Assembly: GCA_938074045.1 (NCBI GenBank)
Contig: CALJGI010000017.1
Span: forward strand, 22,286-86,285
Direction: 5' to 3'
Length of the DNA: 64,000 nucleotides
Source: an uncultured Halieaceae bacterium
GTDB lineage: Bacteria; Pseudomonadota; Gammaproteobacteria; Pseudomonadales; Halieaceae
Numbering within the stretch: position 1 is the first letter of the stretch; every line of letters starts with the position of its first letter. A program made the position numbers and the translations under genes. Below are positions 49,537 to 58,865 of this stretch, piece by piece. The notes under the pieces were generated by a model, which did no database searches, was not told the DNA's origin, and saw only the letters and a program-made list of their open reading frames with translations.

Positions 49537-50058
49537 ATGAAAGTATTAGCGTTTGCCGCGTCCAATAGTCGGCAGTCCATCAATCAGAAACTGGCGGCCT
49601 ATGCCGCCAGTATGGTGGACAATGCCGAGGTCGAGATGCTCGACATAAACGATTATGAGCTGCCGCTGTTCAGTATGGAGCGGGAGGCGGAGCTGGGGCA
49701 GCCTGAACTGGCGCAACAGTTTCTGGATAAGATCGGCGATGCTGAGGCGCTAATCATCTCCTTCGCCGAACACAACGGCTCCTATACAGCCGCCTACAAG
49801 AATCTGTTTGATTGGGCATCCCGTATCGACACCAGGGTGTTTCAGAGCAAATCCAGTGTCTTCCTGGCGACGTCGCCCGGTGGTCGCGGCGGGGCAGGGG
49901 TGCTGGATGCCGCTGTGCGCTCCGGCCCGCATTTCGGGGCTGTAATAGTTGGCAGCGTGGCGGTGCCCGGGTTTCACAGTGTGTTTGATGTAGAGTCTGG
50001 TGTGCTGACTGATCCCGAACTGAATGCGGCGGTCCAATCCGCCGTTGCCAAGCTGTGA
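49537..50058 (+). CDS. NADPH-dependent FMN reductase family protein
   Basis: A 173-residue flavodoxin-fold reductase starting from ATG 49537 with a strong GAAGGAGG site. The FMN phosphate-binding part is AASNSRQSINQKLAAYAA, and SFAEHNGSYTAAYKNLFDWASR and TSPGGRGGAGVL are the family motifs that contact the isoalloxazine. It lies 47 bp after the VOC gene on the same strand and is probably in the SoxR-controlled transcript. Quinone or azo-type reduction is plausible for this family; the substrate is not known. Confidence 0.88.
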   Translation: MKVLAFAASNSRQSINQKLAAYAASMVDNAEVEMLDINDYELPLFSMEREAELGQPELAQQFLDKIGDAEALIISFAEHNGSYTAAYKNLFDWASRIDTRVFQSKSSVFLATSPGGRGGAGVLDAAVRSGPHFGAVIVGSVAVPGFHSVFDVESGVLTDPELNAAVQSAVAKL

Positions 50059-50075
50059 CGCGGTAGGCAAGCGGC

Positions 50076-50115
50076 AAATGGTACTAGAGTTGTCGCGCGC
50101 TATGCTCTACCATTT
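50076..50115 (+). terminator. Possible hairpin terminator after the SoxR-controlled genes
   Basis: AAATGGTA and AGAG (50076-50089, with two bulged bases) can pair with CTCTACCATTT (50105-50115). A T-tract downstream is weak, so termination is uncertain. It lies between the FMN reductase and the transporter gene, 57 bp before the latter. Confidence 0.35.
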
Positions 50116-50172
50116 CTCCCGCAAGGCCGAGGCAACACCCTTATAAGCACATAAGAACGGGAGTACTACTGC

Positions 50173-51519
50173 ATGGCAGCAGCACGGGGAGAATTCAGCT
50201 CTCGATTGGGCTTTATCATGGCCGCTGCCGGCAGCGCGGTAGGCCTGGGCAATGTGTGGGGCTTTCCCACCCAGGCCGCCGGTAATGGTGGCGCGGCCTT
50301 TCTGCTGGTTTATCTGGTACTGGCTTTTTTTCTGGCCTATCCCGCCTTTATGGCTGAACTGATTATCGGCCGGCATGCACAATCCAATGCTGTGGCTGCG
50401 CTCAAGAGCATTTCCACCGGGCCTGTTACACGGCGGCTGGGTGTCTTTACCGGTGTTTATGGCGTAGTGATTGCCAGTCTGATTCTCACCTTTTACGCCA
50501 TCGTGGCGGGGTGGATGATCGCCCATTTTCTGGAACCGGTTTTTTTGATGCTGGGTATGCAGGGCGCGGCGGACTGGTTGGTGGGCTTCGGGATGTCCCG
50601 CAATGTGCTGTTTATGTTGGGCTTTATGTGTTTGACCATTTTTGTCATTAACAGCGGCGTGCAGAATGGCATCGAGAAATGGTCCACCCGGCTTATGCCG
50701 GTACTGCTGTTGATTCTGGTATTGCTGATCGTTTACGTATTGACACTGGATGGGGCCAGCGATGGTTTGCGGGCTTATCTGGTGCCAGATTTCAGCCGGG
50801 TATTTGAGCCCAAGTTGATTATCAGTGCGTTGGGTTCAGCTTTCTTTTCCATGTCACTGGGTGTCGGCACCATGTTGATTTACGGCTCCTATATCAACAA
50901 GGAAGAAAACCTGCCGCTGGTTGGCGGCCTGGTGACTATGGCCGATGTCGCCATCGCGGTGATGGCGGGTTTCCTGGTTATTCCTGCCATGTATGTCGCC
51001 ATGCACAATGGTGTGGAGATATTTGATGCCAGTGGCGCGCTGATTTCGGAAGACACGCTGATCTTCACCGTGCTGCCAGCCCTGTTCGACACCATGGGCC
51101 AGGCGGGGTTATTTGTGAGCTTCGCGTTCTTTGTGCTGATGAGCATTGCCGCTTTGACCTCATCGATTTCAATGCTGGAAGTGCCGGTGTCCTACGCTAT
51201 TGAAAATCACGACATGACTCGTGGTAAGGCGGTGCTGGTGGCAGGCGGTTTGATCGCCCTGGGCAGTTTTGTGGTGCTGCTTAATTTCGATGAATTGTTT
51301 GGCTTTGTGGTCTCTCTGACCACGCGCTATAGCGAGCCAGCACTGGGCTTTATGTTCTGTGTCTTTGCCGGTTGGATCTGGCATCGAGATAGCATCCTCA
51401 AAGAACTTCAGAGCGGTAACCCCAAGGTCGAACATTCGTTGTTCTGGAAGATATGGCCCACCTACGTCAAGTTCGTGTGTCCACTGATGATTGCTTACAT
51501 CCTCTACCAGAATATCTAA
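50173..51519 (+). CDS. Sodium-dependent transporter of the NSS/SNF family
   Basis: A 448-residue inner-membrane protein with about 11 hydrophobic segments. The NSS signature is at the N-terminus (SRLGFIMAAAGSAVGLGNVWGFPTQAAGNGGAAFLLVYL), with the unwound helix-1 glycine-rich region that binds substrate and Na+. The end of helix 6 (SLGVGTMLIYGSYI) is also typical. Amino acids or related amines are the usual substrates; which one is unknown. Its promoter is not obvious. A SoxR link is possible only by read-through. Confidence 0.93.
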   Translation: MAAARGEFSSRLGFIMAAAGSAVGLGNVWGFPTQAAGNGGAAFLLVYLVLAFFLAYPAFMAELIIGRHAQSNAVAALKSISTGPVTRRLGVFTGVYGVVIASLILTFYAIVAGWMIAHFLEPVFLMLGMQGAADWLVGFGMSRNVLFMLGFMCLTIFVINSGVQNGIEKWSTRLMPVLLLILVLLIVYVLTLDGASDGLRAYLVPDFSRVFEPKLIISALGSAFFSMSLGVGTMLIYGSYINKEENLPLVGGLVTMADVAIAVMAGFLVIPAMYVAMHNGVEIFDASGALISEDTLIFTVLPALFDTMGQAGLFVSFAFFVLMSIAALTSSISMLEVPVSYAIENHDMTRGKAVLVAGGLIALGSFVVLLNFDELFGFVVSLTTRYSEPALGFMFCVFAGWIWHRDSILKELQSGNPKVEHSLFWKIWPTYVKFVCPLMIAYILYQNI

Positions 51520-51627
51520 CAGTTGAGCCATAGTTTCGTCGAACACTACACAGTTCTTGCGGTCCAACGACAAGCTACACCGCTTACACTTCAGTATGTG
51601 TCGGGTTGCAGGGATGACGGTTTATAT

Positions 51628-53310
51628 ATGATCCGCGCGTTAACAATCATGGTGGCCATTCTGGTGCTGCAAGCCTGCAAGCATCCATTGATTATTGTGG
51701 GCGAGGGTGATATCAACGAATTGAACGGCACCGGCCGTGGCTGCACGCTGGAGCAGTTTAATGCCGGTGACGTAGCCTGTACGGTTAACGAGACCACGGA
51801 CACCTACGATGTTCGTTATGAACCCGTGCCCAGAGAGGGCTGGCGCTTTGTCGGTTGGGAGGGATTACCCTGTTCCTATTTCTCGGTAGATACCTTGTGT
51901 GAGTTTCTGTTTGAGGCCAATTTTGTGCAGGCCTTTGATGCAGCCTGGCCTGATTTCGATATGCCTCCATCTATCGCCGTATTCGAGGAGATTAACCCCG
52001 ATGCCGACGATGACGGAGTGCCGGACGCTGATGATGTATTTCCCAACAACCCCACCGAATGGGAAGACACCGACCTGGACGGTGTAGGTGATAATGCCGA
52101 TGCCTTTCCGCGCAACCCATTGGAAAGCACCGATTCTGATGGCGATGGGGTTGGCGACAACAGCGATAGGTTCCCCGATGATCCCCTGGAATCCGCTGAC
52201 GTCGACTGCGACGGCATTGGCGACAACAGCGATGACTCCGTTGCCGACAACGTGACCACCATTCAGGGGGATCGCTGCGTAGCCGGTGTGCACCTGTACA
52301 TACTCGCGGATGGCTATACCGCTGAAGAGCAGAACAAACTGACCGTAGATGGCGTCTCCTACCTGGATTTTATTCTCGAGGATGAGGGCATTGCTGCGTA
52401 TGTGGCGCACTGGAATGTCCATGTGATCCAGACCATATCCAATGACAGCGGCATCGACCCTAAACACGGCATCGACACTGTCGATTCCGCGTTCAATTCT
52501 GGGTTCGGGTGTTTTGATGTGGCTCGTCTTATTTGTACGGATGAAGCTCTGATCTACGATGAATTACATACCGTGACCACCGATGCTGAGGCTATCCCGG
52601 TGCTTATGGTGAATTCTGAACAATACGGCGGATCCGGCGGCGACGTGCCAGTGTTTTCCATCGGTGCGACGGAAGTGGCTCTACACGAAATGGGTCATAG
52701 TTTCGCGAGTCTCGGTGATGAATACGTTGACGAGGCTATCGCGCCGACCTTTCTGCCATTCTGGCGGGAGGGCGAGCTCGGTAATCTGACCCAGTTTATG
52801 ACCCCCGAAGCGGTGCCCTGGAGCCTGTGGATTGAAGATCACAACAATGTGCCCTCGCAGCCCAAGGAGGCGGGTGTGGGTATTTTCGAAGGTGGTTATT
52901 ACCACGCAACCGGATTTTATCGACCCACCGAGGATTCCCGTATGCGTAGCAACGGTGCGGACTTTGGTCCGGTAAACTCCGAGGCCTGGATTCTTGCGTC
53001 CTACCGGGTCTCCGGGGTGGTCAGGGAGGCAACGCCAGCCGCAACTGAAATTGATGTCGCACCCGGTGAAGAGGTTACTCTGCGACTCGAACTGCACTAT
53101 GACACCGATTTGCAGCGAGTCTCCTGGGAGGTGAACGGTGTGGAACAGTTGGTGGCCGCGGATAGTAATTCCGTCAACTTCAGCTCCGAGACCCCCGGGG
53201 CGTATCTGGTTGAAGTGGCGGTTGATGAGGGCTCGGGTGCCGTCAGAAACGATCCGGACAATCTTACAGCGTACAACCACGACTGGCTGGTCAGGGTGGT
53301 AGAGCCATGA
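51628..53310 (+). CDS. Lipoprotein M64-family metallopeptidase with TSP3 calcium repeats
   Basis: A 560-residue protein starting from ATG 51628. The lipobox LQAC ends a signal peptide, giving lipidated Cys17. Residues about 19-120 form the four-cysteine domain shared with the 48806 gene product (Cys39, 51, 82, 91, nearly the same spacing). Residues about 123-204 are thrombospondin type 3-like Asp-rich calcium repeats (DADDDGVPDADD and DSDGDGVGDNSD). The catalytic domain has the M64 motif LYILADGYT and HEMGHSFASLGDEY (353-366), the zinc-binding HExxH. The C-terminal beta domain follows. Surface peptidase activity is inferred; the substrate is unknown. It overlaps the next gene by 4 bp. Confidence 0.88.
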   Translation: MIRALTIMVAILVLQACKHPLIIVGEGDINELNGTGRGCTLEQFNAGDVACTVNETTDTYDVRYEPVPREGWRFVGWEGLPCSYFSVDTLCEFLFEANFVQAFDAAWPDFDMPPSIAVFEEINPDADDDGVPDADDVFPNNPTEWEDTDLDGVGDNADAFPRNPLESTDSDGDGVGDNSDRFPDDPLESADVDCDGIGDNSDDSVADNVTTIQGDRCVAGVHLYILADGYTAEEQNKLTVDGVSYLDFILEDEGIAAYVAHWNVHVIQTISNDSGIDPKHGIDTVDSAFNSGFGCFDVARLICTDEALIYDELHTVTTDAEAIPVLMVNSEQYGGSGGDVPVFSIGATEVALHEMGHSFASLGDEYVDEAIAPTFLPFWREGELGNLTQFMTPEAVPWSLWIEDHNNVPSQPKEAGVGIFEGGYYHATGFYRPTEDSRMRSNGADFGPVNSEAWILASYRVSGVVREATPAATEIDVAPGEEVTLRLELHYDTDLQRVSWEVNGVEQLVAADSNSVNFSSETPGAYLVEVAVDEGSGAVRNDPDNLTAYNHDWLVRVVEP

Positions 53311-53792
53311 AAAACAGTCGATTAATACCCATCAAAGCGATGCTGGCAGGATTGCTACTGCTGCCATTGGGGCAAATGGTATCCGCAGGCGAGGGCGTTC
53401 TGGTGCGCTATAACGAGGACGGGCATCGCATTGTAAGGATGTTGGCCGGCCGACCCCAGCATGCTCAGATGCAGCCCTCTCAGTTACAGCCCTCTCAGTT
53501 ACAAGCTCAGCGTCGTCCGATGACGCTGGCTGTGACTCGTGGCCAGGTACGTCGTGATGGCAAGGTAGCTCTGAACATCCTGCGGCGGGATGGCCGACAG
53601 GAGCTAATCGAGATGGCCGACCCACGGCTGATACGTGCGCCGCTGCGTGCAAATGGACGCGGGCACGAGGCTGTTATGGTGAAATTCTCTGGTAGCTATG
53701 TCATTCCATTGACAGATTCGGCTAGTATCACCGCACTGGAAATCAAACTACCTGAGCTCAATGCCGAACCCAATCGCCGACTTTCGCAGTGA
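53307..53792 (+). CDS. Small secreted protein with a QPSQL repeat
   Basis: A 161-residue protein with a cleavable signal peptide (about 1-27, MKNSRLIPIKAMLAGLLLLPLGQMVSA). A low-complexity region QMQPSQLQPSQLQAQ lies at about 54-68, and a beta-rich C-terminal half follows. I recognise no family. The ATGA overlap with the M64 gene suggests the two are translated together. Its end overlaps the threonine aldolase start by 32 bp. Confidence 0.7.
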   Translation: MKNSRLIPIKAMLAGLLLLPLGQMVSAGEGVLVRYNEDGHRIVRMLAGRPQHAQMQPSQLQPSQLQAQRRPMTLAVTRGQVRRDGKVALNILRRDGRQELIEMADPRLIRAPLRANGRGHEAVMVKFSGSYVIPLTDSASITALEIKLPELNAEPNRRLSQ

Positions 53793-54780
53793 CACCGTAA
53801 CCAGCCCCAGTGCGGGGATGCGCTCTGCCATGGCGGCTGCCGAGGTGGGGGATGATGTCTATGGCGAAGATCCCACCATCAATCGTCTGGAAGCACGGGT
53901 TGCTGAGCTGGCCGGTATGGAGGCAGGCCTTTTTACTACTAGCGCCACTCAGTCCAATTTGCTGGCTCTGATGACCCACTGTCAGAGGGGTGATGAGTAT
54001 ATTGTCGGGCAACAGGCCCACAGTTATCGCTATGAGGGGGGAGGTGCGGCGGCATTGGGCGGGATACAACCACAGCCGTTGGAGTATTTACCCGATGGCA
54101 CGCTTGATCTAAAGGCCGTATTGGCAGCAATCAAGCCGGATGACTCACACTATGCCCGTACGCGGCTGTTGTGCCTCGAGAATACCCATTCGGGGCAGGT
54201 GCTGAGCCTGGAATACCAACAGGCGGCCAGAGAGCTATGCGACGAGCAGGGTTTGGACATGCACCTGGACGGTGCGCGAGTATTTAATGCACACATTAAC
54301 TTAAGCGTTCAAATAGCTGATATTACAAAGAAATATGATTCTGCAACCTTCTGTTTTTCTAAGGGCCTGGGTGCACCCGTAGGCTCTATGTTGTGTGGCT
54401 CGGCGGACTACATAGATCGCGCCAGGCGGTGGCGTAAAGTGGTTGGCGGAGGGATGCGTCAGGCCGGCATCCTGGCCGCTGCCTGTGAGTATGCGCTGGA
54501 TCACAATGTAACGCGGCTGGTAGAAGATCAGCGGCGCGCTGAAGCATTGGCCGCGGGGCTGTCCGGCTTGTCCTATCTGACGTTGGAGGCGCAACACACC
54601 AACATGGTTTTTGTGCGGCTTGCCAGCGCCGACATGGTTGTACCCTGGCGGCAACATCTGGCACAACGGGGTATCGTGGTTTCCGGAGAGTACCCGGAGC
54701 GCATGGTTACGCATCTGGATATCGATGATACTGCGATCGAACGCACTATCGCTGCGGCAAATCAATTCTGTCCGAACTGA
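53761..54780 (+). CDS. ltaE: Low-specificity L-threonine aldolase
   Basis: A 339-residue PLP enzyme (E. coli LtaE 333) that splits threonine and allo-threonine to glycine and acetaldehyde. The PLP Lys is Lys201 in FSKGLGAPVG, the ring-stacking His87 lies in AHSYRYEGGG, and Asp170 in LDGARVFN pairs with the pyridine nitrogen. The start ATG lies inside the preceding gene, 32 bp before its stop. Confidence 0.93.
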   Translation: MPNPIADFRSDTVTSPSAGMRSAMAAAEVGDDVYGEDPTINRLEARVAELAGMEAGLFTTSATQSNLLALMTHCQRGDEYIVGQQAHSYRYEGGGAAALGGIQPQPLEYLPDGTLDLKAVLAAIKPDDSHYARTRLLCLENTHSGQVLSLEYQQAARELCDEQGLDMHLDGARVFNAHINLSVQIADITKKYDSATFCFSKGLGAPVGSMLCGSADYIDRARRWRKVVGGGMRQAGILAAACEYALDHNVTRLVEDQRRAEALAAGLSGLSYLTLEAQHTNMVFVRLASADMVVPWRQHLAQRGIVVSGEYPERMVTHLDIDDTAIERTIAAANQFCPN

Positions 54781-54919
54781 CCCCAAACTGCTTTCGAACT
54801 AACAGAAAGACCAGAATATTGACCCGATTCACAGGATTTGCCGCATGCCATTACGGTAACCCGCGAGATTGTATAACCTTGCTGTCCATAAACCGAATCA
54901 AAATCGCCAGGAGCATTCA

Positions 54920-55786
54920 GTGAGATTTCATTACCAAATAGGCATGTGTGAGGCCGACCACTATCTGCCGCTCGCACGCGCCGCCGAAGAGGCCGGCTAC
55001 CACGGAATTACCGTGCCAGACAGCATTTGCTATCCCAGGGAGGCCAGCTCCAAATATCCCTACAATGCTGACGGCAGCCGGGAGTTCCTGGAGTCTGTGC
55101 CCTTCATTGAGTCCCTGGTGGCGGTGACCGCCATGGCGGCGGTGACTGAACGGATTCGCTTTGCCACCTTTGTTTATAAGCTCGCTATACGGCAAGCTGC
55201 TATTGTGGCCAAGCAGGTGCAGGGTATTCAGCAATTGTTCGGTAACCGCTTTGATTTCGGTGTTGGCATCAGCCCCTGGGAAGAAGATTTCGCTGTCACT
55301 CAGGTCGCCTGGGCAAAACGCGGAAAACGGCTTGATGAGCAGATCGATATCATCCGCGGACTGGAAAGCGGCGACTACTTTGCCTACCAAGGTGAGCTCC
55401 ATCAAATGCCAGCCGCCAAAATGAATCCTGTGCCAACGGTTCCCACGAATATTCTTATTGGTGGGCATACCGACGTGGCCCTGCGCCGAGCTGCGCGCAA
55501 TGATGGCTGGATGTGTGCGGGAGCTGATATGGCTGCGTTGACCGCGTATATTGAAAAGATCACAGCACTGAGGGCGGAAATGGGTACTGAGTCAGCGCCC
55601 TACAAAGTATTCACCACCGGGTCTAATGCATTCACCCAGGAAGGGATTCGTCAGCTCGAAGACATCGGCGTGACGGATGTCGTCATTGGTTTCCGCAACT
55701 TGTACGAGATGGAACCCGACGTTGATGTGGACAAAAAGATTCAACAGTTGCAGTGGTACGCGAATGAGTTTATTACTGCCGTCTGA
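54920..55786 (+). CDS. LLM class flavin-dependent oxidoreductase (bacterial luciferase-like)
   Basis: A 288-residue TIM-barrel flavoenzyme. The GTG at 54920 with CCAGGAG upstream is preferred over an in-frame TTG at 54869. Visible are the N-terminal FHYQIGMCEADHYLPLARAAEEAGYHG, LFGNRFDFGVGISPWEEDF, and the phosphate-binding PTVPTNILIGGHTDVALRRAAR segment. FMN- and F420-dependent families share these features and cannot be separated here. The substrate is unknown. Confidence 0.85.
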   Translation: MRFHYQIGMCEADHYLPLARAAEEAGYHGITVPDSICYPREASSKYPYNADGSREFLESVPFIESLVAVTAMAAVTERIRFATFVYKLAIRQAAIVAKQVQGIQQLFGNRFDFGVGISPWEEDFAVTQVAWAKRGKRLDEQIDIIRGLESGDYFAYQGELHQMPAAKMNPVPTVPTNILIGGHTDVALRRAARNDGWMCAGADMAALTAYIEKITALRAEMGTESAPYKVFTTGSNAFTQEGIRQLEDIGVTDVVIGFRNLYEMEPDVDVDKKIQQLQWYANEFITAV

Positions 55787-55807
55787 TCATAAGACTGGAT
55801 AACAACC

Positions 55808-57307
55808 ATGAGTCACTACCAAAAGCTCGAACAACACTTCCGGGCCATTGCTGATCTCGACCACGCCCAGGCTATCCTGGGCTGGGATGAAGCCAGCATG
55901 ATGCCCTCTGGTGGCGGCGAGGCCAGGGCTCGAGCTATGGCTGCGCTGGCGGTGCTGGTGCATCAACGCAAGACTGATCCCCTGTTGCGGGAGTGGCTGT
56001 CAGAAGCAGAGGAAGAGCGTGGCCTCGATGAGTGGCAGCAAGCCAATCTGCGGGAAATAAAACGGGAAGTCACGCTGGCAACTTGTCTGCCCGATGACTT
56101 TGTCGAGAAGCAGAGCCGGGCCTGCGCACGCTCTGAGCAGGCATGGCGAGAACGGCGTGCTGCCAATGACTGGGAGGGCATGAAACCCCTGTTGACTGAA
56201 GTCGTGGCGCTGGCCCGGGAAGAGGCCGCCATACGCGCCGATGCTACCGGTCTGGGCCGTTATGATTCGTTGCTGGATTTGTTTGAGCCCGACGTACGCA
56301 GCAGCGAGATTGATCGGCAGTTTGAAACCCTGCGCAACTTTCTGCCGGACTTTCTGAACGAAGTGCTGGATCATCAGGCGTCTAAGCCAATGCTGCCGTT
56401 GGGGGATCATTTTAGCGAGGCTTCACAACGAGAATTGGGCCTGGAAATGATGAAGGTGCTGGGTTTCGATTTTAAACACGGACGCCTGGATATTAGCCAC
56501 CACCCATTTTGTGGTGGAGTGCCTGAGGATGTGCGCATAACCACGCGTTACAGCGAGGGCAATTTTTTGCAGTCCCTGATGGGTGTGCTGCACGAAACTG
56601 GGCACGCCATGTACGAACAGGGCCTGCCACAGGCGTGGCGCGACCAGCCCGTGGGAACCGCGCTGGGTGCCGGTGAGCACGAGAGTCAGTCTCTGTTGAT
56701 GGAAATGCAGGCTTGCCGATCCCGGGAGTTCGTGACCTATCTGGCTCCTATTGCTCGAAACATATTGGTCGATGGTGGTGGCGATGATCAGGTCTGGTCC
56801 GTCGACAATCTTTACCGCCATTACACTAAGGTGGAGCGTGGTCTGATTCGCGTTGATGCCGACGAGGTCACCTATCCGTTGCACGTGATCCTGCGCTACG
56901 ACATTGAGAAGCCCTTGATTGAAGGCCAGATTGAGGTCGACCATATACCGGAGCTGTGGAATGAAAAAATGCAGTCCTTTCTGGGGCTGGATACCCGTGG
57001 CGACTATAACAACGGCTGTATGCAGGATGTTCACTGGATGTGTGGATTGTTCGGTTACTTTCCCACTTACAGTCTGGGCGCTATGATGGCGGCACAGCTA
57101 TTCGCCGCAGCCAAACGAGCCCGCCCCGCCATGCTATCTGATTTACAGAAGGGGGACTTCAGTCATCTACTGGCGTGGTTGAGAGAAAATGTGCATAGCA
57201 AAGGTTGTTTACTGCCTGCACCACTTATGCTGGAATCAGCCTCTGGCTCAACGCTGGATGCCGGCGTTTTCGTAAATCACTTGCAGCGACGATATCTGGC
57301 TGACTAG
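55808..57307 (+). CDS. M32 family metallocarboxypeptidase
   Basis: A 499-residue zinc carboxypeptidase of the Taq carboxypeptidase family (usual length about 500). The zinc motif is LHETGHAMYEQG with His262, Glu263 and His266; IESEQS-type sequence appears here as GEHESQSLLMEM, supplying the third ligand Glu. N-terminal LGWDEASMMPSGG is typical of the family. It is cytosolic (no signal peptide) and starts 21 bp after the LLM gene. Confidence 0.93.
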   Translation: MSHYQKLEQHFRAIADLDHAQAILGWDEASMMPSGGGEARARAMAALAVLVHQRKTDPLLREWLSEAEEERGLDEWQQANLREIKREVTLATCLPDDFVEKQSRACARSEQAWRERRAANDWEGMKPLLTEVVALAREEAAIRADATGLGRYDSLLDLFEPDVRSSEIDRQFETLRNFLPDFLNEVLDHQASKPMLPLGDHFSEASQRELGLEMMKVLGFDFKHGRLDISHHPFCGGVPEDVRITTRYSEGNFLQSLMGVLHETGHAMYEQGLPQAWRDQPVGTALGAGEHESQSLLMEMQACRSREFVTYLAPIARNILVDGGGDDQVWSVDNLYRHYTKVERGLIRVDADEVTYPLHVILRYDIEKPLIEGQIEVDHIPELWNEKMQSFLGLDTRGDYNNGCMQDVHWMCGLFGYFPTYSLGAMMAAQLFAAAKRARPAMLSDLQKGDFSHLLAWLRENVHSKGCLLPAPLMLESASGSTLDAGVFVNHLQRRYLAD

Positions 57308-57345
57308 CACTTGGCCCATCACTCAAAGCCTATTTAAAAGGACCA

Positions 57346-58218
57346 ATGGACGTGCGACCCCGTCGATCCTGCTTGTATATGCCCGGCTCGAATCAACGTG
57401 CGTTGGAAAAAGCGCGTACGCTCGCGGCGGATGCGGTGATATTCGATTTGGAAGATGCGGTGGCACCTACCGCCAAATCACTTGCCCGTGAGCAAATTCT
57501 GCAAGCGCTGAAACAGGGCGGTTACGGGCAGCGCGAGTTGGTGGTCCGTATCAATGCCGGCGATACCGAATGGTATCTGCAGGATGTGGCCGCGCTCGCT
57601 GACGCGGGCGCGGATGCACTGCTGCTCCCCAAGGTGAACAACGCTGCCGACATCCACAAACTAAGCAGTGATCTGGTGCAGAACACCAGCACTCCACCGG
57701 CATTATGGGCCATGGTAGAAACGCCCCAGGCGATCACCCAGATTGAATCTATTGCGGCGGCGGGATCTGGGCTGGCTGTGCTGGTCATGGGCCTGGAGGA
57801 TTTGTCCAAGGAAACCCGTATACCCCATACCGTTGGTCGATGCGGTTTTCAGTACGCCCTCAGTCGCACTGTGATGGCGGCACGAGCGGCGGGTGTTGAT
57901 GTGCTTGATGGGGTCTACACTGATATCGCGGATTCAGAGGGGTTTATGAACGCATGCGAGCAAAGCCGCGCCCTGGGATTTGATGGTCGATCCCTGATTC
58001 ATCCCAGCCAAATTGATGTGGCTAATGACTGCTTCGCGCCGGATGAGGCGGCGGTTGCGAATGCCAGGGCGATACTGGAGGCCTGGTCCCAGGCTGAAGT
58101 AGCAGGCGCTGGCGTCGCCGTATTGAATAACAGGTTGGTGGAACAGCTACACGTGGAGCAGGCAACAGCGCTGTTGCAGATCCATCAGGCTATTACCGCA
58201 CTAACTACTGAGAACTGA
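57346..58218 (+). CDS. HpcH/HpaI aldolase / CitE-like lyase family protein
   Basis: A 290-residue TIM-barrel lyase-type protein. Key motifs are RRSCLYMPGSNQRALEKAR at the N-terminus, FDLEDAVAPTAK (metal/CoA region), VRINAGDTEWY and WAMVETPQAI, with the Glu that binds Mg. Members cleave (S)-citramalyl-CoA, malyl-CoA or related acyl-CoAs; no citrate lyase partner genes (citDF) are present, so a stand-alone acyl-CoA lyase is likely. It is followed by dUTPase after 11 bp. Confidence 0.83.
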   Translation: MDVRPRRSCLYMPGSNQRALEKARTLAADAVIFDLEDAVAPTAKSLAREQILQALKQGGYGQRELVVRINAGDTEWYLQDVAALADAGADALLLPKVNNAADIHKLSSDLVQNTSTPPALWAMVETPQAITQIESIAAAGSGLAVLVMGLEDLSKETRIPHTVGRCGFQYALSRTVMAARAAGVDVLDGVYTDIADSEGFMNACEQSRALGFDGRSLIHPSQIDVANDCFAPDEAAVANARAILEAWSQAEVAGAGVAVLNNRLVEQLHVEQATALLQIHQAITALTTEN

Positions 58219-58229
58219 GAGACCTTTCA

Positions 58230-58865
58230 ATGAAACAAGCGTTAGTCACCATGCTCACCATGCAGGACCGTATGAATACCCGTGTGCATCCGACCTGGAT
58301 AGAGCAGAATTTCGAGTGGTACCGCGCGGCCTGGATTGAGTGCGGCGAACTGATTGACCACTACGGTTACAAGTGGTGGAAGAAGCAGGTGCCGGATATG
58401 GGGCAGGTTCGACTGGAGATCGTGGATATCTGGCATTTTGGCATGAGTGCGTTATTCCGTCCCGGGCAATCGATTGATCAGCTCGCGGACGCCATCAATG
58501 CGGATATAGATAACTGGCAGGCGACCGGAGCCGACGTGCTGACGGCGACGGAAAGCCTGGCTCAGTCCTGCCTGGAATCGAAGAGCTTTTCAGTGATCTG
58601 TTTTCTTGATTTGATGGCCGCTGCCGAGATGGATTTCCCCCAACTCTTTAAACAATATGTGGGCAAAAACGTACTCAACTTCTTTCGTCAGGACCATGGC
58701 TACAAAGAGGGGCACTACATCAAGACCTGGCAGGGGCGGGAGGACAACGAACACCTGACGGAAATTCTGGATGTCCTCGACAGCTCCCAGGCCGATTTTT
58801 CTGATGAAGTTTATCGGCAGCTGTCGCAGCTATATCCATGCGACGAAGAGGGTACCAGTGGCTGA
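58230..58865 (+). CDS. Dimeric all-alpha dUTP diphosphatase
   Basis: A 211-residue helical NTP pyrophosphatase. The metal-binding motifs are WIECGELIDH (Glu37 and Glu40) and RLEIVDIWHF (Glu63 and Asp66). This is the dUTPase_2/MazG-like fold, not the trimeric Dut. It prevents uracil incorporation by hydrolysing dUTP. Its end overlaps the following gene's GTG start by 8 bp. Confidence 0.85.
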   Translation: MKQALVTMLTMQDRMNTRVHPTWIEQNFEWYRAAWIECGELIDHYGYKWWKKQVPDMGQVRLEIVDIWHFGMSALFRPGQSIDQLADAINADIDNWQATGADVLTATESLAQSCLESKSFSVICFLDLMAAAEMDFPQLFKQYVGKNVLNFFRQDHGYKEGHYIKTWQGREDNEHLTEILDVLDSSQADFSDEVYRQLSQLYPCDEEGTSG

